A stretch of 42,619 nt of DNA from assembly GCF_014650115.1 (NCBI RefSeq), contig NZ_BMUI01000047.1:1-42619 (forward strand), given 5' to 3'. This document shows positions 32,541 through 41,606 of the stretch, piece after piece (positions within the stretch are counted from its first letter, which is position 1; each line of letters begins with the position of its first letter). Origin of the DNA: Streptomyces olivaceoviridis. GTDB lineage: Bacteria; Actinomycetota; Actinomycetes; Streptomycetales; Streptomycetaceae. The position numbers and the translations under genes were made by a program. Below the pieces are notes generated by a model. The model saw only the letters and a program-made list of their open reading frames with translations. It made no database searches and was not told where the DNA came from.

Positions 32541-33633
32541 CGAGAGGCTGGCGGCAACAGGCCCGTGCCCGCCCGACTTCGGCGCGCCCCCGGCCGTCCT
32601 GGAGGCCATGCGTGAGGCCATGGACGGATGACCCCTGCCGTACACGCCCGCCGTCGGTCTGCCCGCGCTGCGGCAGGCCATCGCCCGTTTCTACCGTGAC
32701 ACGCACGGGGTACCGGTCGATCCCGGCCGGATCGTGGTGACCGCCGGTGCCTCGGCCGCCCTGGTCCTCGCCGCCGCCGCCCTCGTCGACCCCGGGGACG
32801 AGGTCCTGATCGCGGACCCGTCGTACCCGTGCAACCGACAGATCATGGAGAGCTTCGGCGCACGGGCCGTCCTGGTGCCCACCACCACCGCCGCCGGCCG
32901 CTTCCAACTGGACGCCGCGTCCGTGCGGTCGCACTGGACGGACCGGACCCGCGGAGTGATGGTCGCCACACCGTCCAACCCGACCGGTACGTCCGTGCCG
33001 GCCGGCGAGCTGGCCGCGATCTGCGGCACGGCCCGCGAGCGCGGCGCGTGGTGCCTGGTCGACGAGATCTACCTGGACCTGGGCGACCACGACGAGCACG
33101 GCCGCCCGCAAGCGAGCGTGCTGGCGTCCGACCCCGACGCCGTGGTCGTCAACAGTTTCTCGAAGTACTTCGGCATGACCGGCTGGCGGCTCGGCTGGTG
33201 CGTCGTCCCCGAGACGTACGTACCCGTGATGGAGCGCCTCGCCCAGAACTACTTCCTGTGCGCGTCGGCGCCCGCCCAGCAGGCCGCGCTGGCCTGCTTC
33301 ACCCGCGAGTCGCTCGCGGTCTGCGAGGCGCGCCGCGAGGAGTTCGTCCGGCGCCACGCCCTCGCCGTCGAGGGCCTGGAAGGCATCGGCCTGCCGGTGC
33401 CCGTGCGCCCCGACGGCGCGTTCTACGTGTACTTCGACGTCAGCGGCACCGGACTCACCTCCTGGGAGTTCTGCGAGCGGGCCCTGCGCGAGGCACACGT
33501 CGCCCTGACCCCCGGCAGGGACTTCGGCGTCCGCACGGCGGACACCCATGTCCGGCTCTCCTGCGCCGCGGCGGCGGACGAACTGCGCGAGGGGATCGCC
33601 CGCCTCGGCACGCTGGTGGCCACGCTCGGATGA
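32541..33633 (+). pseudogene. Class I/II PLP aminotransferase, N-terminal damage and in-frame TGA
   Basis: One plus register reads PPDFGAPPAVLEAMREAMDG, then TGA (32629-32631), then PLPYTPAVGLPALRQAIARF and a normal class I/II aminotransferase. The latter has VTAGASAALVLAAAALVDPG, ATPSNPTGTSVPAGELAAIC, LVDEIYLDLGDHDEHG, SFSKYFGMTGWRLGW (PLP Lys in SFSK) and RPDGAFYVYFDVSGTG. The stop interrupts the conserved G-x-x-x-Y-T-x-x-G-x-P-x-L-R segment, and the first ~40 family residues are shortened or lost. A frame from GTG 32734 gives 299 aa, but it would lack the N-terminal arm and substrate lid, so I treat the gene as inactive. The relatives are aspartate-type or valine-pyruvate transaminases. 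Confidence 0.72.
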
Positions 33634-33871
33634 CGCGTCAGGAACGGAGGGTGGCCCGGGTGCCGCTCCGAGGGCGACGCACCGGCTCCGCCGGACCCGG
33701 CCGGGCGGCGGCACCGGAGAACGGGCCGACCGGGACGGCCGGGACTACACTGACCCGGGTGTTTCCGCGCGAAGAAGCAGGAAACCGCCCAGAACACCTC
33801 GCTCGTCGGCCGTACGGCGACGCTCCGTCCTCACCGAACGCGCACGACAACCGGAAGCGGTGCCATCGGAC

Positions 33872-34780
33872 ATGATGCTGGCGATCGTCTTTGCCGTGCT
33901 TGCCGCGGGAAGCAACGCATGGGGAACCGTCCTGCAGCGGCGTGCCGCCGGCAGCGTCCCCGCCTCGCGATCACCCCTCCGGCTCCTCGCCGGTCTGCTG
34001 CACAGACCGGCGTGGCTCGGCGGCATCCTCGGAGTGACGCTCTCGGCCCTCTTCCAGGCCCTGGCCCTGAACGCCGGATCGCTGGCGACGGTGCAGCCGG
34101 TCTTCATCCTGGAGCTGCCGATGGCCCTGCTGTTCGGCAGCTTCGTCTTCCGGGTGCAGGTGTCCGGCAAGGCGTGGTGGTGCGTGCTGTGCATCTTCGC
34201 GGGGCTGGCGGTCTTCCTGTTCTCGGCCGCCCCCACGGGCGGACGCGACCAGGTGCCCGGCTCGTGGTGGCCACCGACGATCGCCGTCGTCGTCGCGGCG
34301 GAGGCGGCACTGGCCCTGCTCGGCCTGCGCCGGCCGCCCGGTCTGGCCAGGGCCGCCTGTCTGGCGGCAGCGGCGGCCATCGGCAACGCGCTCACGGCGG
34401 CCCTGGTGAAGTCCGCCATGGACGTCCTGTCCCGTGACGGAGCGGCCGGTTTCCTCCTCGCCTGGCAGACGTACGGCTTCGCGGTCGCGGGATCGCTCTC
34501 CATCGTGTTGCTCGGGTACGCCATGCAGGGCGGGCCGCTGATCGCCTCCCAGCCGGCCCTGACCCTGGGCGACGCCGCGGTCAGCTTCGGTCTGGGTGTG
34601 ACGTTGTACGCGGAGTCGCCCCGGCAGGGGCTGTGGCTCGTGCCGGCCCTCGCCGGTCTGGCGCTCCTGGCGTACGGCGTCTTCACGCTCTCCCGCACTC
34701 GGTGCCTGGCCAAGTGCGTCAACCAGGAGGAGCGGGACGAGGACCAGGAGGTGGGTCAGCGCGCCGCAGCCCTCATGTGA
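33872..34780 (+). CDS. DMT-superfamily (EamA-like) permease
   Basis: ATG 33872 (an adjacent ATG follows at 33875), with GGAAG about 15 bases upstream; 302 aa. About nine or ten hydrophobic helices are visible: MLAIVFAVLAAGSNAWGTVL, ALALNAGSLATVQPVFILEL, PMALLFGSFVFRVQVSG, WWCVLCIFAGLAVFLFSAAP, ACLAAAAAIGNALTAALVKS, FAVAGSLSIVLLGYAMQGGP and GLWLVPALAGLALLAYGVFT. The Q-P-V-F and Q-P-A-L-x-L repeats mark the two EamA halves. The tail is acidic (NQEERDEDQEVGQ). Such permeases move small metabolites; the substrate cannot be named. It stands alone, downstream of the broken aminotransferase. Confidence 0.82.
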   Translation: MMLAIVFAVLAAGSNAWGTVLQRRAAGSVPASRSPLRLLAGLLHRPAWLGGILGVTLSALFQALALNAGSLATVQPVFILELPMALLFGSFVFRVQVSGKAWWCVLCIFAGLAVFLFSAAPTGGRDQVPGSWWPPTIAVVVAAEAALALLGLRRPPGLARAACLAAAAAIGNALTAALVKSAMDVLSRDGAAGFLLAWQTYGFAVAGSLSIVLLGYAMQGGPLIASQPALTLGDAAVSFGLGVTLYAESPRQGLWLVPALAGLALLAYGVFTLSRTRCLAKCVNQEERDEDQEVGQRAAALM

Positions 34781-35362
34781 CGGCCGGCGTGCTGGACCGA
34801 AGGGGCACGTAGGGACACGTCCACCGCCGACCGCGCAGGCGTCGCGGGTCCGGCGCGCCCGGGAGGGTCTCGAAGGCCGGTTCCACGGCCTGTCGCGTAC
34901 GCGTTCCGGCAGCGGCGAGACCGGGGCTCGCCGAACACCCCGCCGCGGACCCCGAGCCGGCACGCGTATCACCGCGGACGCGGAACGAACGGAAGGGGCG
35001 AGCCGGCCCCCTCTCCGCCCTGGCCACCGGTACAGGTGGAAGCGGTGGTGATGTACACCCCGCTGAGCGGTTCGTCCGGGGCGGCGCGCCTCTCGTACGG
35101 CGAGCCGGGCGATATCTTCCGAGCCGTGCCCGCGGGTCACACGTGCGGTTGGCCGCCGCACACGATCACGTGCGACCAGTGCCGTGACCGGAGACCTTCG
35201 CCGTCGCTCCCCCGGGCACCGTGGACGCCGGCCTGTGCGGCACACCCCGCCACCGGACGCGGTACCCAGGGCGCCCGTGCCCGGAGGGCACCGGTCTATC
35301 CGGTGCCGCGCCCGGCGGACGGCCCGGGGTACGACCGCGTGGCGGGGGTCGGTGCGGACGGG
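34781..35362. other. No recognisable gene
   Basis: About 580 bases between convergent genes (permease on plus, ester cyclase on minus). Open frames are GC-driven. No motif, repeat or clear hairpin is apparent. Confidence 0.5.
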
Positions 35363-35971
35363 TCAGGCGACGCCGAGCTGGGACAGCAGGGTCTGGTTGT
35401 CCTCGATGTGCCAGTCCTCGACGATCTGCCGCTCGCCGACGTGCTGGATGTCGATGGCGTCGAAGTCCACCTTCTGGCCCTTGCCCTGGACCCCGTCGAA
35501 GGTGCCGGTGAAGTGGCCCCGGAAGACGAGCCGAGCGGTGATCTTGTCACCGGTGATCAGCAGGTCGGCCAGTTCGCACGTCAGGTCGGGCACGGCGGCG
35601 CGGAAGTTCCGCGAGGCGAACACCGGGCCTTCGGGGCCCTGCGGACGGCCGGGCGGCAGGGTGTTGTCCACGAAGTCCGGGCTGACCGACGCGTCGAGGT
35701 ACTTCTTCTCCCCCGTGTTCCAGAAGGTGTACAGCTGCTGCGCGAGACGTACCTCAAGCACCGCCCGGCGCTCACCGATCGAGCGGTCCGCCGTCAGCGC
35801 CGCCGGCCTCACCAGGTCGGGCGAGCCGTCGACCAGCTTCCAGGGCCAGGCGTGGGAGCCGGTCCGCGGCTGGTCCTTGGCGACGGACGGCTGCGCGGCC
35901 AGCGCGGTGCCGGCCGCGACAGCGGCGGCGACGGAGGCCGCCACGGCGGCACGAGTGAACTTGCGGGACAT
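35363..35971 (-). CDS. Exported SnoaL-like ester cyclase protein
   Basis: 202 aa from ATG 35971, with AAAGGCGG upstream. The N-terminus is a Sec signal (FTRAAVAASVAAAVAAGTAL, AAQPSVA). The mature part has an NTF2/SnoaL fold: RRAVLEVRLAQQLYTFWNTG, YLDASVSPDFVDNTLPPGRP, ELADLLITGDKITARLVFRG, FDAIDIQHVGERQIVEDWHI, DNQTLLSQLGVA. The D-F-x-D and E-D-W pattern is that of ester cyclases. Soluble relatives act in polyketide ring closure; exported ones are of unknown role. The following upstream gene on the same strand (64 bases away) also encodes an exported protein, and the two are probably one transcript. Confidence 0.87.
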   Translation of the reverse strand: MSRKFTRAAVAASVAAAVAAGTALAAQPSVAKDQPRTGSHAWPWKLVDGSPDLVRPAALTADRSIGERRAVLEVRLAQQLYTFWNTGEKKYLDASVSPDFVDNTLPPGRPQGPEGPVFASRNFRAAVPDLTCELADLLITGDKITARLVFRGHFTGTFDGVQGKGQKVDFDAIDIQHVGERQIVEDWHIEDNQTLLSQLGVA

Positions 35972-36034
35972 GCGGGAATCCGCCTTTCGGTCGATCGGTT
36001 GTGCGAGGAGGAGCCCGGCCGGAGCCGGCTCGGG

Positions 36035-37219
36035 TCAGCGACGTGCCGGTCCGCTGCCGATGGGCAGGCGGTACAGCACGTACGGCTTGCGCCGGAGGTC
36101 CGTGCCGCCGTTGTAGGCGGCCTGGCGGTTCAGCTGATTGGCGACGACGTAGAGCTTGTGGTCGTAGCCGATGGAGAACGTGTCGGGCCAACTGAGCCGC
36201 TCGTCCCGCACCAGCGTGTGGTAGCTGCCGTCGGTGTCGCGGCGGACGATCGCCTTGCGCTCGATGTCACCGGCGTACACACGCCCCGCACGGTCGGTCT
36301 CCAGACCGTCGGACATCCCCTTCACACCGAGGTCGTGCACCTGTATGGCGGTCTTCCGGTGACGGGTGAGGTCGCGTGTGCGCACCCCGTACAGTCGCCG
36401 GCTGGACAGCGGGCAGTAGTACAGCCACTCACCGTCGGGGCTCAGCGCGATACCGTCCACGCCGATGCCGATGGGCGTGCCCGCGGACGCGCCGTCCGGA
36501 CGGTTCAGCATCGGCCGGCCGTCGATCGTCGGCACGAAGCCCGGCACCGGCATCGTCGACGGGGTGCCGTCCAGGCGCCGCCACGACTCGCCCGTGGCCA
36601 GGTTCACGACGATCAGCCCGTTGGGGCCGTCCGGTGTGGCATCGGTGAGATACGCGAAGCCGTGGACCAGGTCGAAGCGCACGTCGTTGACGAAGCTGCG
36701 CGGACCGGCCACCGAGGCGGGGAAGACGATGGTGCGCACCACCTTGTCGGCGGCCAGGTCGACGGCCACCAGCTTGGGCCCGCCGTACGGCGCGTCGGCC
36801 CACTCCACCCGGCCGGTGTCGACCACCCACAGCCGGTCGGCAGCGTCGACGACGACGCTCTGCACGCCCAGGAAGTGCCGCTCCGGGGCGGCCGTGTCAG
36901 GGGTGTTGATCTCCCGGTCCGGGTAGGCGACGGGCTTGCCGTGCCGGATCTCCGCCACGGTGAACGGCACGTCGTCGCCCCACCGGGGGAAGTTCACGAA
37001 CACGCGGCCACCACGCGAGACCGTGACACCGGTCGGCATCGCCCCGTCGAACGTGGCCACCGTCTCCAACCGCGGCGCGTGCGGGGCGCCGCTGCCCGGC
37101 CGTGGGGCGGCCTCCGCCTGCCCGGCGCCGACCGCCAGGGCCGCGCCCACGGCGAGTGGCACGGCGAGCCCCGTACGCCGGTCCGGACCCGTCGTCGAAG
37201 CGGGATCGGGGGTACGCAT
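36035..37219 (-). CDS. Exported major-royal-jelly/yellow-family protein (dopachrome-tautomerase-related)
   Basis: 394 aa. The N-terminus RRTGLAVPLAVGAALAVGAG, QAEA is a signal peptide. The rest is a six-bladed propeller of the MRJP/yellow type: RLETVATFDGAMPTGVTVSR, RVFVNFPRWGDDVPFTVAEI, VQSVVVDAADRLWVVDTG, SFVNDVRFDLVHGFAYLTDA, GVDGIALSPDGEWLYYCPLS, KGMSDGLETDRAGRVYAGDI and SWPDTFSIGYDHKLYVVANQ. The N-F-P-R-W and N-D-V signatures are well kept. Bacterial members are little studied; insect relatives act in melanin chemistry. It stands 64 bases upstream of the ester cyclase gene and probably leads a two-gene operon of secreted proteins. Confidence 0.9.
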   Translation of the reverse strand: MRTPDPASTTGPDRRTGLAVPLAVGAALAVGAGQAEAAPRPGSGAPHAPRLETVATFDGAMPTGVTVSRGGRVFVNFPRWGDDVPFTVAEIRHGKPVAYPDREINTPDTAAPERHFLGVQSVVVDAADRLWVVDTGRVEWADAPYGGPKLVAVDLAADKVVRTIVFPASVAGPRSFVNDVRFDLVHGFAYLTDATPDGPNGLIVVNLATGESWRRLDGTPSTMPVPGFVPTIDGRPMLNRPDGASAGTPIGIGVDGIALSPDGEWLYYCPLSSRRLYGVRTRDLTRHRKTAIQVHDLGVKGMSDGLETDRAGRVYAGDIERKAIVRRDTDGSYHTLVRDERLSWPDTFSIGYDHKLYVVANQLNRQAAYNGGTDLRRKPYVLYRLPIGSGPARR

Positions 37220-37594
37220 AAGAACTGGCTCCCAACTGTGCCGGGGCCTTCGCGAAGAAGGTCACCTCTGGTTGCGTTCCGCACATCAGTGCACAACGGT
37301 CCCCGTCCGCGTGCTTCCGTCGAAGGGCTGCCGGTGGGGCCGCGCATCACTCTGGTACGAAAGGAGTGATGATTCCAATGACTGGGTGTGCTGGCTTCCA
37401 TAGGTTTCATGCATGATGCGGGACCCCCTCGGGCACTTCATGCGTCGAACCTATCGACATGATGAAGACCATTCCTTGGACTCATGTGACGGCAAGAGCG
37501 CAAGATCGGAGCGTCCTGCGAAGCAGGACGTCAACCGTCCCTAGGCGGCCGTGCCCTGGTGGCGCTGCCCGCTCGACGCATCACTGGAGTCCCG
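37220..37594. other. Intergenic region with a short hairpin
   Basis: Promoter region of the MRJP-like gene, noticeably less GC-rich around 37365-37500. It holds a perfect 8-bp hairpin, CGTCCTGC-GAA-GCAGGACG (37512-37530), without T-run. No gene recognised. Confidence 0.55.
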
Positions 37595-38131
37595 ATGTCC
37601 GCATCCACCTCCCGTACGGGCCGGTCCGCCGGCGGCGCGCGACCCGCCCGGGCCCGGCTTCCGCTCAACACCTTCGGCATCTCCTTCGGCCTGTCCGGGC
37701 TGGCGGGGACCTGGACGGCCGCCGCCGCACTGGGAGCGCCGCGGGTGATCGGGACCGCCCTCTGGCTGGTGGCCGCGACCGCGTGGCGTGATCACCGGGG
37801 GCCGGCCCGGAACGGTCCACGAGATCCTGCTCGGCACCATGGCCGCCCTGCTCCTGCCCCACCGCTTCCTCGTGAAGGACTACCTGCGGCTTCCCTTCAC
37901 CCTCGGTTTCTGGGCCCTGACCTTCACACCGCGGCGAGTGCGACCTACGGGATCCGGCTGCTGTCCCTCACCGGGGCGAGGTGGAGCGCCCCGGTGGGCT
38001 GGGTCGTGGTCGCCGTGGCCACCGGTGTCATCGGAGCCGTCGCGGTCCGCTCCCTGGCCTTGGTCCCCTTGCACCGGATGCGCCGTCACCCCGCCGGCCG
38101 CACCGCGCACCCGGCGACGGCAACCTGCTGA
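37595..38131 (+). pseudogene. SLAC1/TehA (TDT) family transporter, internally deleted and frameshifted
   Basis: ATG 37595 opens RLPLNTFGISFGLSGLAGTW and GAPRVIGTALWLVAATAW, the first two helices of TehA/SLAC1-type anion channels (about 320-380 aa). Then the register shifts: another frame gives TVHEILLGTMAALLLPHRFL and VKDYLRLPFTLGFWALTFT. The first frame resumes with ASATYGIRLLSLTGARWSAP and VGWVVVAVATGVIGAVAVRS. Central helices are missing and at least two frame changes separate the pieces. Intact members pass tellurite, malate, sulfite or nitrate-like anions. No function is expected here. Confidence 0.75.
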
Positions 38132-38333
38132 AGCGCCGCCGCGAGGCAGCCTGCTGATCCCCGCGAGCGCCCCTTCGGACAGCTCGGCCGAGTGGCGGCT
38201 TCGCTTTGCCGACAGCGCCGACAACGGCGCCATCGAGGCCGCGTTGGCGCGCGTCGTACCAGCCGTTCAGCAGGTGTACGGCGCCGGGTCCCGAGGTGGC
38301 TGGGCGGCAGTCCTTCTTGGCGAGCGGGCTTCC

Positions 38334-39422
38334 CTAGGAGGCATCATCCGGGGGTTCCTCGTGCAGGGGCTTCGGTGGCTGGTCGAAGCGAACGTGGATC
38401 TTCTGGAACCCCTTGAACGCCTCGGTGGCGGCGTACGAGCTGTAGGCCCGGCGGTCCGCCGGGCTCAGGTGCACCCGGTCCGTGAACGGCGTCAGCAGGC
38501 TGCGCGGCCACAGCTGCATCACCCGTACGGACGCCACCTCGGCCGCCGTGACGAAGATCAGCGCCCCGATGTAGAGCCAGGCGAGCAGGCCCAGGACGAT
38601 GCCGAACATGCCGTAGGTCGCGGTTGCGCCGCGCAGGACGTGAGTGACGTAGTAGGAGCCCACCCACTGCACTGCCTGCCAGGCACAGGCTCCACCCAGC
38701 GCGACGCCGGCCAGCCGGCGCAGCGGGAGCGGCCGGTGCGTCAGCAGCAGATACCCCAGGAGGAGCAGGACGGCGTTCAGGCACACGGACGCCACGGTGG
38801 CGGCGATCCAGGTCCCGCCCTTCAGCGTCACGCCGAACAGATAGGTCTGTGAGGCCGCGACCGACAGCAGGGTGAACGCGCCCAGCCCGACGGCGAGGAG
38901 CAGCAGGAACAGCAGGCCCTTCAGCCGCGAACGGAACGGGTCGGGGCGTGCGTGCCGGGGGACCGCCCAGATCTTGTTGAGGGCGTACTGCGCGGCCTGT
39001 GCCACGCCGAGAGAACCGTAGAGGCTGCCAGCGATGCCCACGGCCAGCGCGACCCCACTGCTGTGGAAGGAGTGGATGTTGTGCCCGAGCTGGTCCCCGA
39101 TCACCGGGAACTCGCGCAGCGCCGAGTCCATGATCCGCTGGCGCAGAGCGGGATCGTCGCTGAGGAAGGTGCTCAGGACGGCGATGAGGATCAGGAGCAG
39201 CGGGAAGAGTGAGAGGAAGCCGTAGTAGGTGAGGAGGGCCGCGAGGTAGGCGGCCTGGTCGTCGTAGAACTTGTACACGACGGCCACCGGCAGCCCCACC
39301 CAGCGGTGCCGTCTCTGGAAGCCGTCGGCGCGCTTGAGGAACCTCAAGGCCCGCGCTTGCCGCGTCGACGCGTAGGACCGCGATGGAATCGGACGAGATC
39401 CGTCCGACGAGAACGTCGTCAT
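38334..39422 (-). CDS. YihY/BrkB-family membrane protein
   Basis: 362 aa from ATG 39422, which overlaps the stop of the next upstream gene (ATGA). Six hydrophobic segments typical of YihY/UPF0761 are visible: YLAALLTYYGFLSLFPLLLI, GVALAVGIAGSLYGSLGVAQ, GLLFLLLLAVGLGAFTLLSV, VCLNAVLLLLGYLLLTHRPL, LAGVALGGACAWQAVQWVGS and MFGIVLGLLAWLYIGALIFV. The long second loop carries AAQYALNKIWAVPRHARPDP. The C-terminus is hydrophilic. These proteins were once called ribonuclease BN by mistake; they are of uncertain transport-like role. Coupled translation with the small Cys-containing protein upstream indicates an operon. Confidence 0.9.
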   Translation of the reverse strand: MTTFSSDGSRPIPSRSYASTRQARALRFLKRADGFQRRHRWVGLPVAVVYKFYDDQAAYLAALLTYYGFLSLFPLLLILIAVLSTFLSDDPALRQRIMDSALREFPVIGDQLGHNIHSFHSSGVALAVGIAGSLYGSLGVAQAAQYALNKIWAVPRHARPDPFRSRLKGLLFLLLLAVGLGAFTLLSVAASQTYLFGVTLKGGTWIAATVASVCLNAVLLLLGYLLLTHRPLPLRRLAGVALGGACAWQAVQWVGSYYVTHVLRGATATYGMFGIVLGLLAWLYIGALIFVTAAEVASVRVMQLWPRSLLTPFTDRVHLSPADRRAYSSYAATEAFKGFQKIHVRFDQPPKPLHEEPPDDAS

Positions 39423-39802
39423 TGCACCGTCCCCCACCCGCCGTGTTCGTTGTGCCAGGCGACGGCGCGCCTGATCTCCGTCTCGTCCAAGCCGGTTCGG
39501 CACGCCAGCTCTCCGAGCGTGAGAGCCGGCGTGCCACTGGTCAGGACGCGGTTGACTTTCGCCGCCCAGAGTTCCTCTTGTGTGAAGGGCCGGCGCTGGT
39601 AGGTCTTCCTCAGCACTGCGAAGTGCTCGGTGCTGCACGCCGTGATGAGCCGCATGCCGTCGAACCAGTCGTTCCGGCGACTCACGGACGAGGAGTCGGG
39701 CACGTATCCGCGCACGGCCTCGTCTTCCGGGAACGTCGCCCCGCAGACGTCACACAGCTCCAGATGGACCGCAGGCATCCGCTTCTTCCTGCGCTTCCTC
39801 AT
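39419..39802 (-). CDS. Small conserved protein with Cys pair, operon partner of YihY
   Basis: 127 aa from ATG 39802 with GGAGG nine bases upstream. Residues 10-25 read HLELCDVCGATFPEDEAVRG, a single CxxC knuckle that could bind zinc with a later Cys/His (LITACSTEHFAVL). The second half, TQEELWAAKVNRVLTSGTPA and LTLGELACRTGLDETEIRRA, resembles a short winged-helix or HTH. It might therefore be a redox- or metal-responsive DNA-binding protein, but the family is not one I can name. Its stop overlaps the YihY start. Confidence 0.7.
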   Translation of the reverse strand: MRKRRKKRMPAVHLELCDVCGATFPEDEAVRGYVPDSSSVSRRNDWFDGMRLITACSTEHFAVLRKTYQRRPFTQEELWAAKVNRVLTSGTPALTLGELACRTGLDETEIRRAVAWHNEHGGWGTVQ

Positions 39803-40654
39803 CCCGTCTCGCCTCCCGGAAGGAGGTGAGGAAGCGATTCAGCCGGCGGCATGGGAATCAACTCCTCAGTCGTCTGCACGCTGTCGGTGACAGCAACGTG
39901 TACGGGGCGGATGCCACATCCGTTCCCTCAGCCCGGCCCTGACGTCGGTCCGGTGGCGTGTGATCCACTCGCACGCGGGGCTCACCCAGCCGACCACCTC
40001 GACGCAAGCCGCAGGGGCGCTGTGGGGCTCCGCGGAACTCACCTGCCAGTCTTTCGACAACCGACCGCATGCCGTGTCTGGGTACCCGCGCCGGAACACG
40101 CCACGCGATCCACGACTACGCACACCGGCGGCAGCCGAGACCGCCGGCCCCGAGCCCGGCGGTACGGGTCGCTTCCTCGACGCACACTTCTCCAGCACCA
40201 AGCCTGAGGCACCGCGCCGAGACCGCGGGATGCCGGGGCATCGCAGTCCCGGTGGGCGGCGGATCGGCCACCCCGGCGGTCGGGGCCACTCCAGGATCGT
40301 GTGAGGCTGCGCCCGTGCTCGCCAGCGCACGCGACGACGACCGCCGCCGATGGCCCGCCCGTGTGGAGGAAACGCTGGTCAAGGATGCCGGCGAGGTCGT
40401 CCCGTGTGCTGGCGAGCACGTCGCCGGTCAGTCGGACGTCGGGCCGCCGCGCGGTCTGCCCACGCTGGGCAGGGGCGGAGGCAGAGGCAGAGGCAGAGGC
40501 ATGGCCAAGGATGGCCGCGAGGAAGGAATGATCCTCCCCGTCATGGAAGTAGTCGGCCTCGGCTTACTGGGTGAAGTCGATGCGGCTCTTGCGACCTCGG
40601 TGGCCAGGCGAGTGCGAGGTGACAAGGGCTCCAGCGGCGAGACCGGGCGAAGCC
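39803..40654. other. Degenerate region, no supported gene
   Basis: About 850 bases. Minus-strand pieces such as GDVLASTRDDLAGILDQRFL look coding but cannot be assigned and lack a start. A four-copy GAGGCA tandem repeat is at 40478-40501. Confidence 0.4.
40478..40501. repeat. Hexanucleotide tandem repeat (GAGGCA)4
   Basis: Four exact copies of GAGGCA. It is in non-coding or degenerate sequence and is probably replication slippage. Confidence 0.7.
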
Positions 40655-40761
40655 ACCCTTGGGCCGGTGCGCCATGGCTGCGTGTTGTGGATCGACGGCG
40701 CCGCCACCGCCGCGGCCATCAGCGTCTCCAGCGCACCGGCGTCGATCTTCCGGGTCTGCAT
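40655..40761 (-). pseudogene. N-terminal stub of an Acg-type nitroreductase
   Basis: From ATG 40761: MQTRKIDAGALETLMAAAVA, APSIHNTQPWR. This is the start of Acg/nitroreductase-like FMN proteins (about 320-330 aa), whose A-P-S-x-H-N-x-Q-P-W-R motif binds FMN. Similarity ends near 40660 in the first 32 residues. Everything else is lost. Intact members belong to the DosR/hypoxia-type dormancy group in actinobacteria. Confidence 0.65.
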
Positions 40762-41084
40762 GCGTGGCTCCTCGACTCCCGTGAGGGGCCGAGCGGTGGG
40801 TACGGCTCCCCATAGGTCCTCTCCTCTCGGTCGCCGGCGGCTGCCGGCCCGCCGGACCGGGCTCGGCACCGACCACAGCGACACGCTGCTCTTCCCGGTG
40901 CCCGCCCCGACCGTCCCGCTGGGCATCTCCGCCGGCTAACTACAGAGAGACCGTCTCCGTCTGGTTCTGCGGCAGTCTTCAGCTGGGGCCGCGGCCCGAG
41001 GCGATCACCGGGGCACCGTTGTCGGACCAGCCGTGTGCTCGGGTCATCTGTCTCCTCTTCACCGTCCGGCCGTTCACCCGGCTG

Positions 41085-41452
41085 GTGCATGTGTGGAGCA
41101 TGCTGCTCGGTCTCGGTGCCGTCGCCTCCGTGGCCGTTCGTGAGTCGCTCTGTTCTTTGCGCAGCTCGCTGAACGCCTGCCGGTGCGCCGGTTCCAGGCG
41201 CGCGCCGATGCGTCCGGCGGCGTGGATCGGCGCGGCGGTCGGGCGCTGACCTCGATCGGGACCATCGCCGTCCGGGAGGAACGCCGCCAGGTGCTCGGCC
41301 GTGACGTGCTGATGCACGAAGGCGCCCTTCTGCTGGGGGACATCGCGTACGTGCGCTGGCACGAGCAGGCCCTTGTCCGCGGGGGGTCGAAGCGTCTTGT
41401 GACTGGGTCGGCTGCGGGCAGCGAACTCCCCGATGGTCTTCGGATCTCGCAT
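41085..41452 (-). pseudogene. MerR-family regulator remnant
   Basis: From ATG 41452: KTIGEFAARSRPSHKTLRPP, ADKGLLVPAHV. This follows a MerR helix-turn-helix (IGEFA-x-x-S-x-x-S-x-K-x-L-R-x-Y-D-x-x-G-L-L-x-P-A-x-V), but the Y-D turn is lost (PPAD). The usual second HTH helix and dimer helix are gone. KGAFVHQHVTAEHLAAFLPD and GARLEPAHRQAFSELRKEQ resemble parts of the effector (GyrI-like) domain. With those gaps the product would not fold normally. Confidence 0.55.
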
Positions 41453-41606
41453 GGGGCCGTCAGCCCTGCCCCTGGGGCGACCGCAAGCGTGGGTGGGCGC
41501 AGCCGCCGTTCGGTTGATCGTCCGTCCCCGCCGCAACGCCGGCCAGCCCCGGCCGCGGTCGACCGGGGCTGATCGTGCTTGCGCGCTGAATGGTGTTCCG
41601 CGGGTG

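Noticed and set aside
32314..33714. A 466-codon minus frame opposite the aminotransferase
   Set aside because: It is an antisense shadow of a clear PLP aminotransferase sequence.
35036..37369. A 777-codon plus frame opposite the ester cyclase and MRJP-like genes
   Set aside because: No motif is recognisable, it lies antisense to two well-supported exported proteins, and it has no ribosome site.
37512..37530. 8-bp GAA-loop hairpin as a terminator
   Set aside because: No gene ends nearby on either strand and no T-run follows; kept only as a note.
40478..40501. GAGGCA tandem repeat as a regulatory or phase-variable element
   Set aside because: Only four copies, in frame-neutral hexamers within degenerate sequence; slippage is enough.
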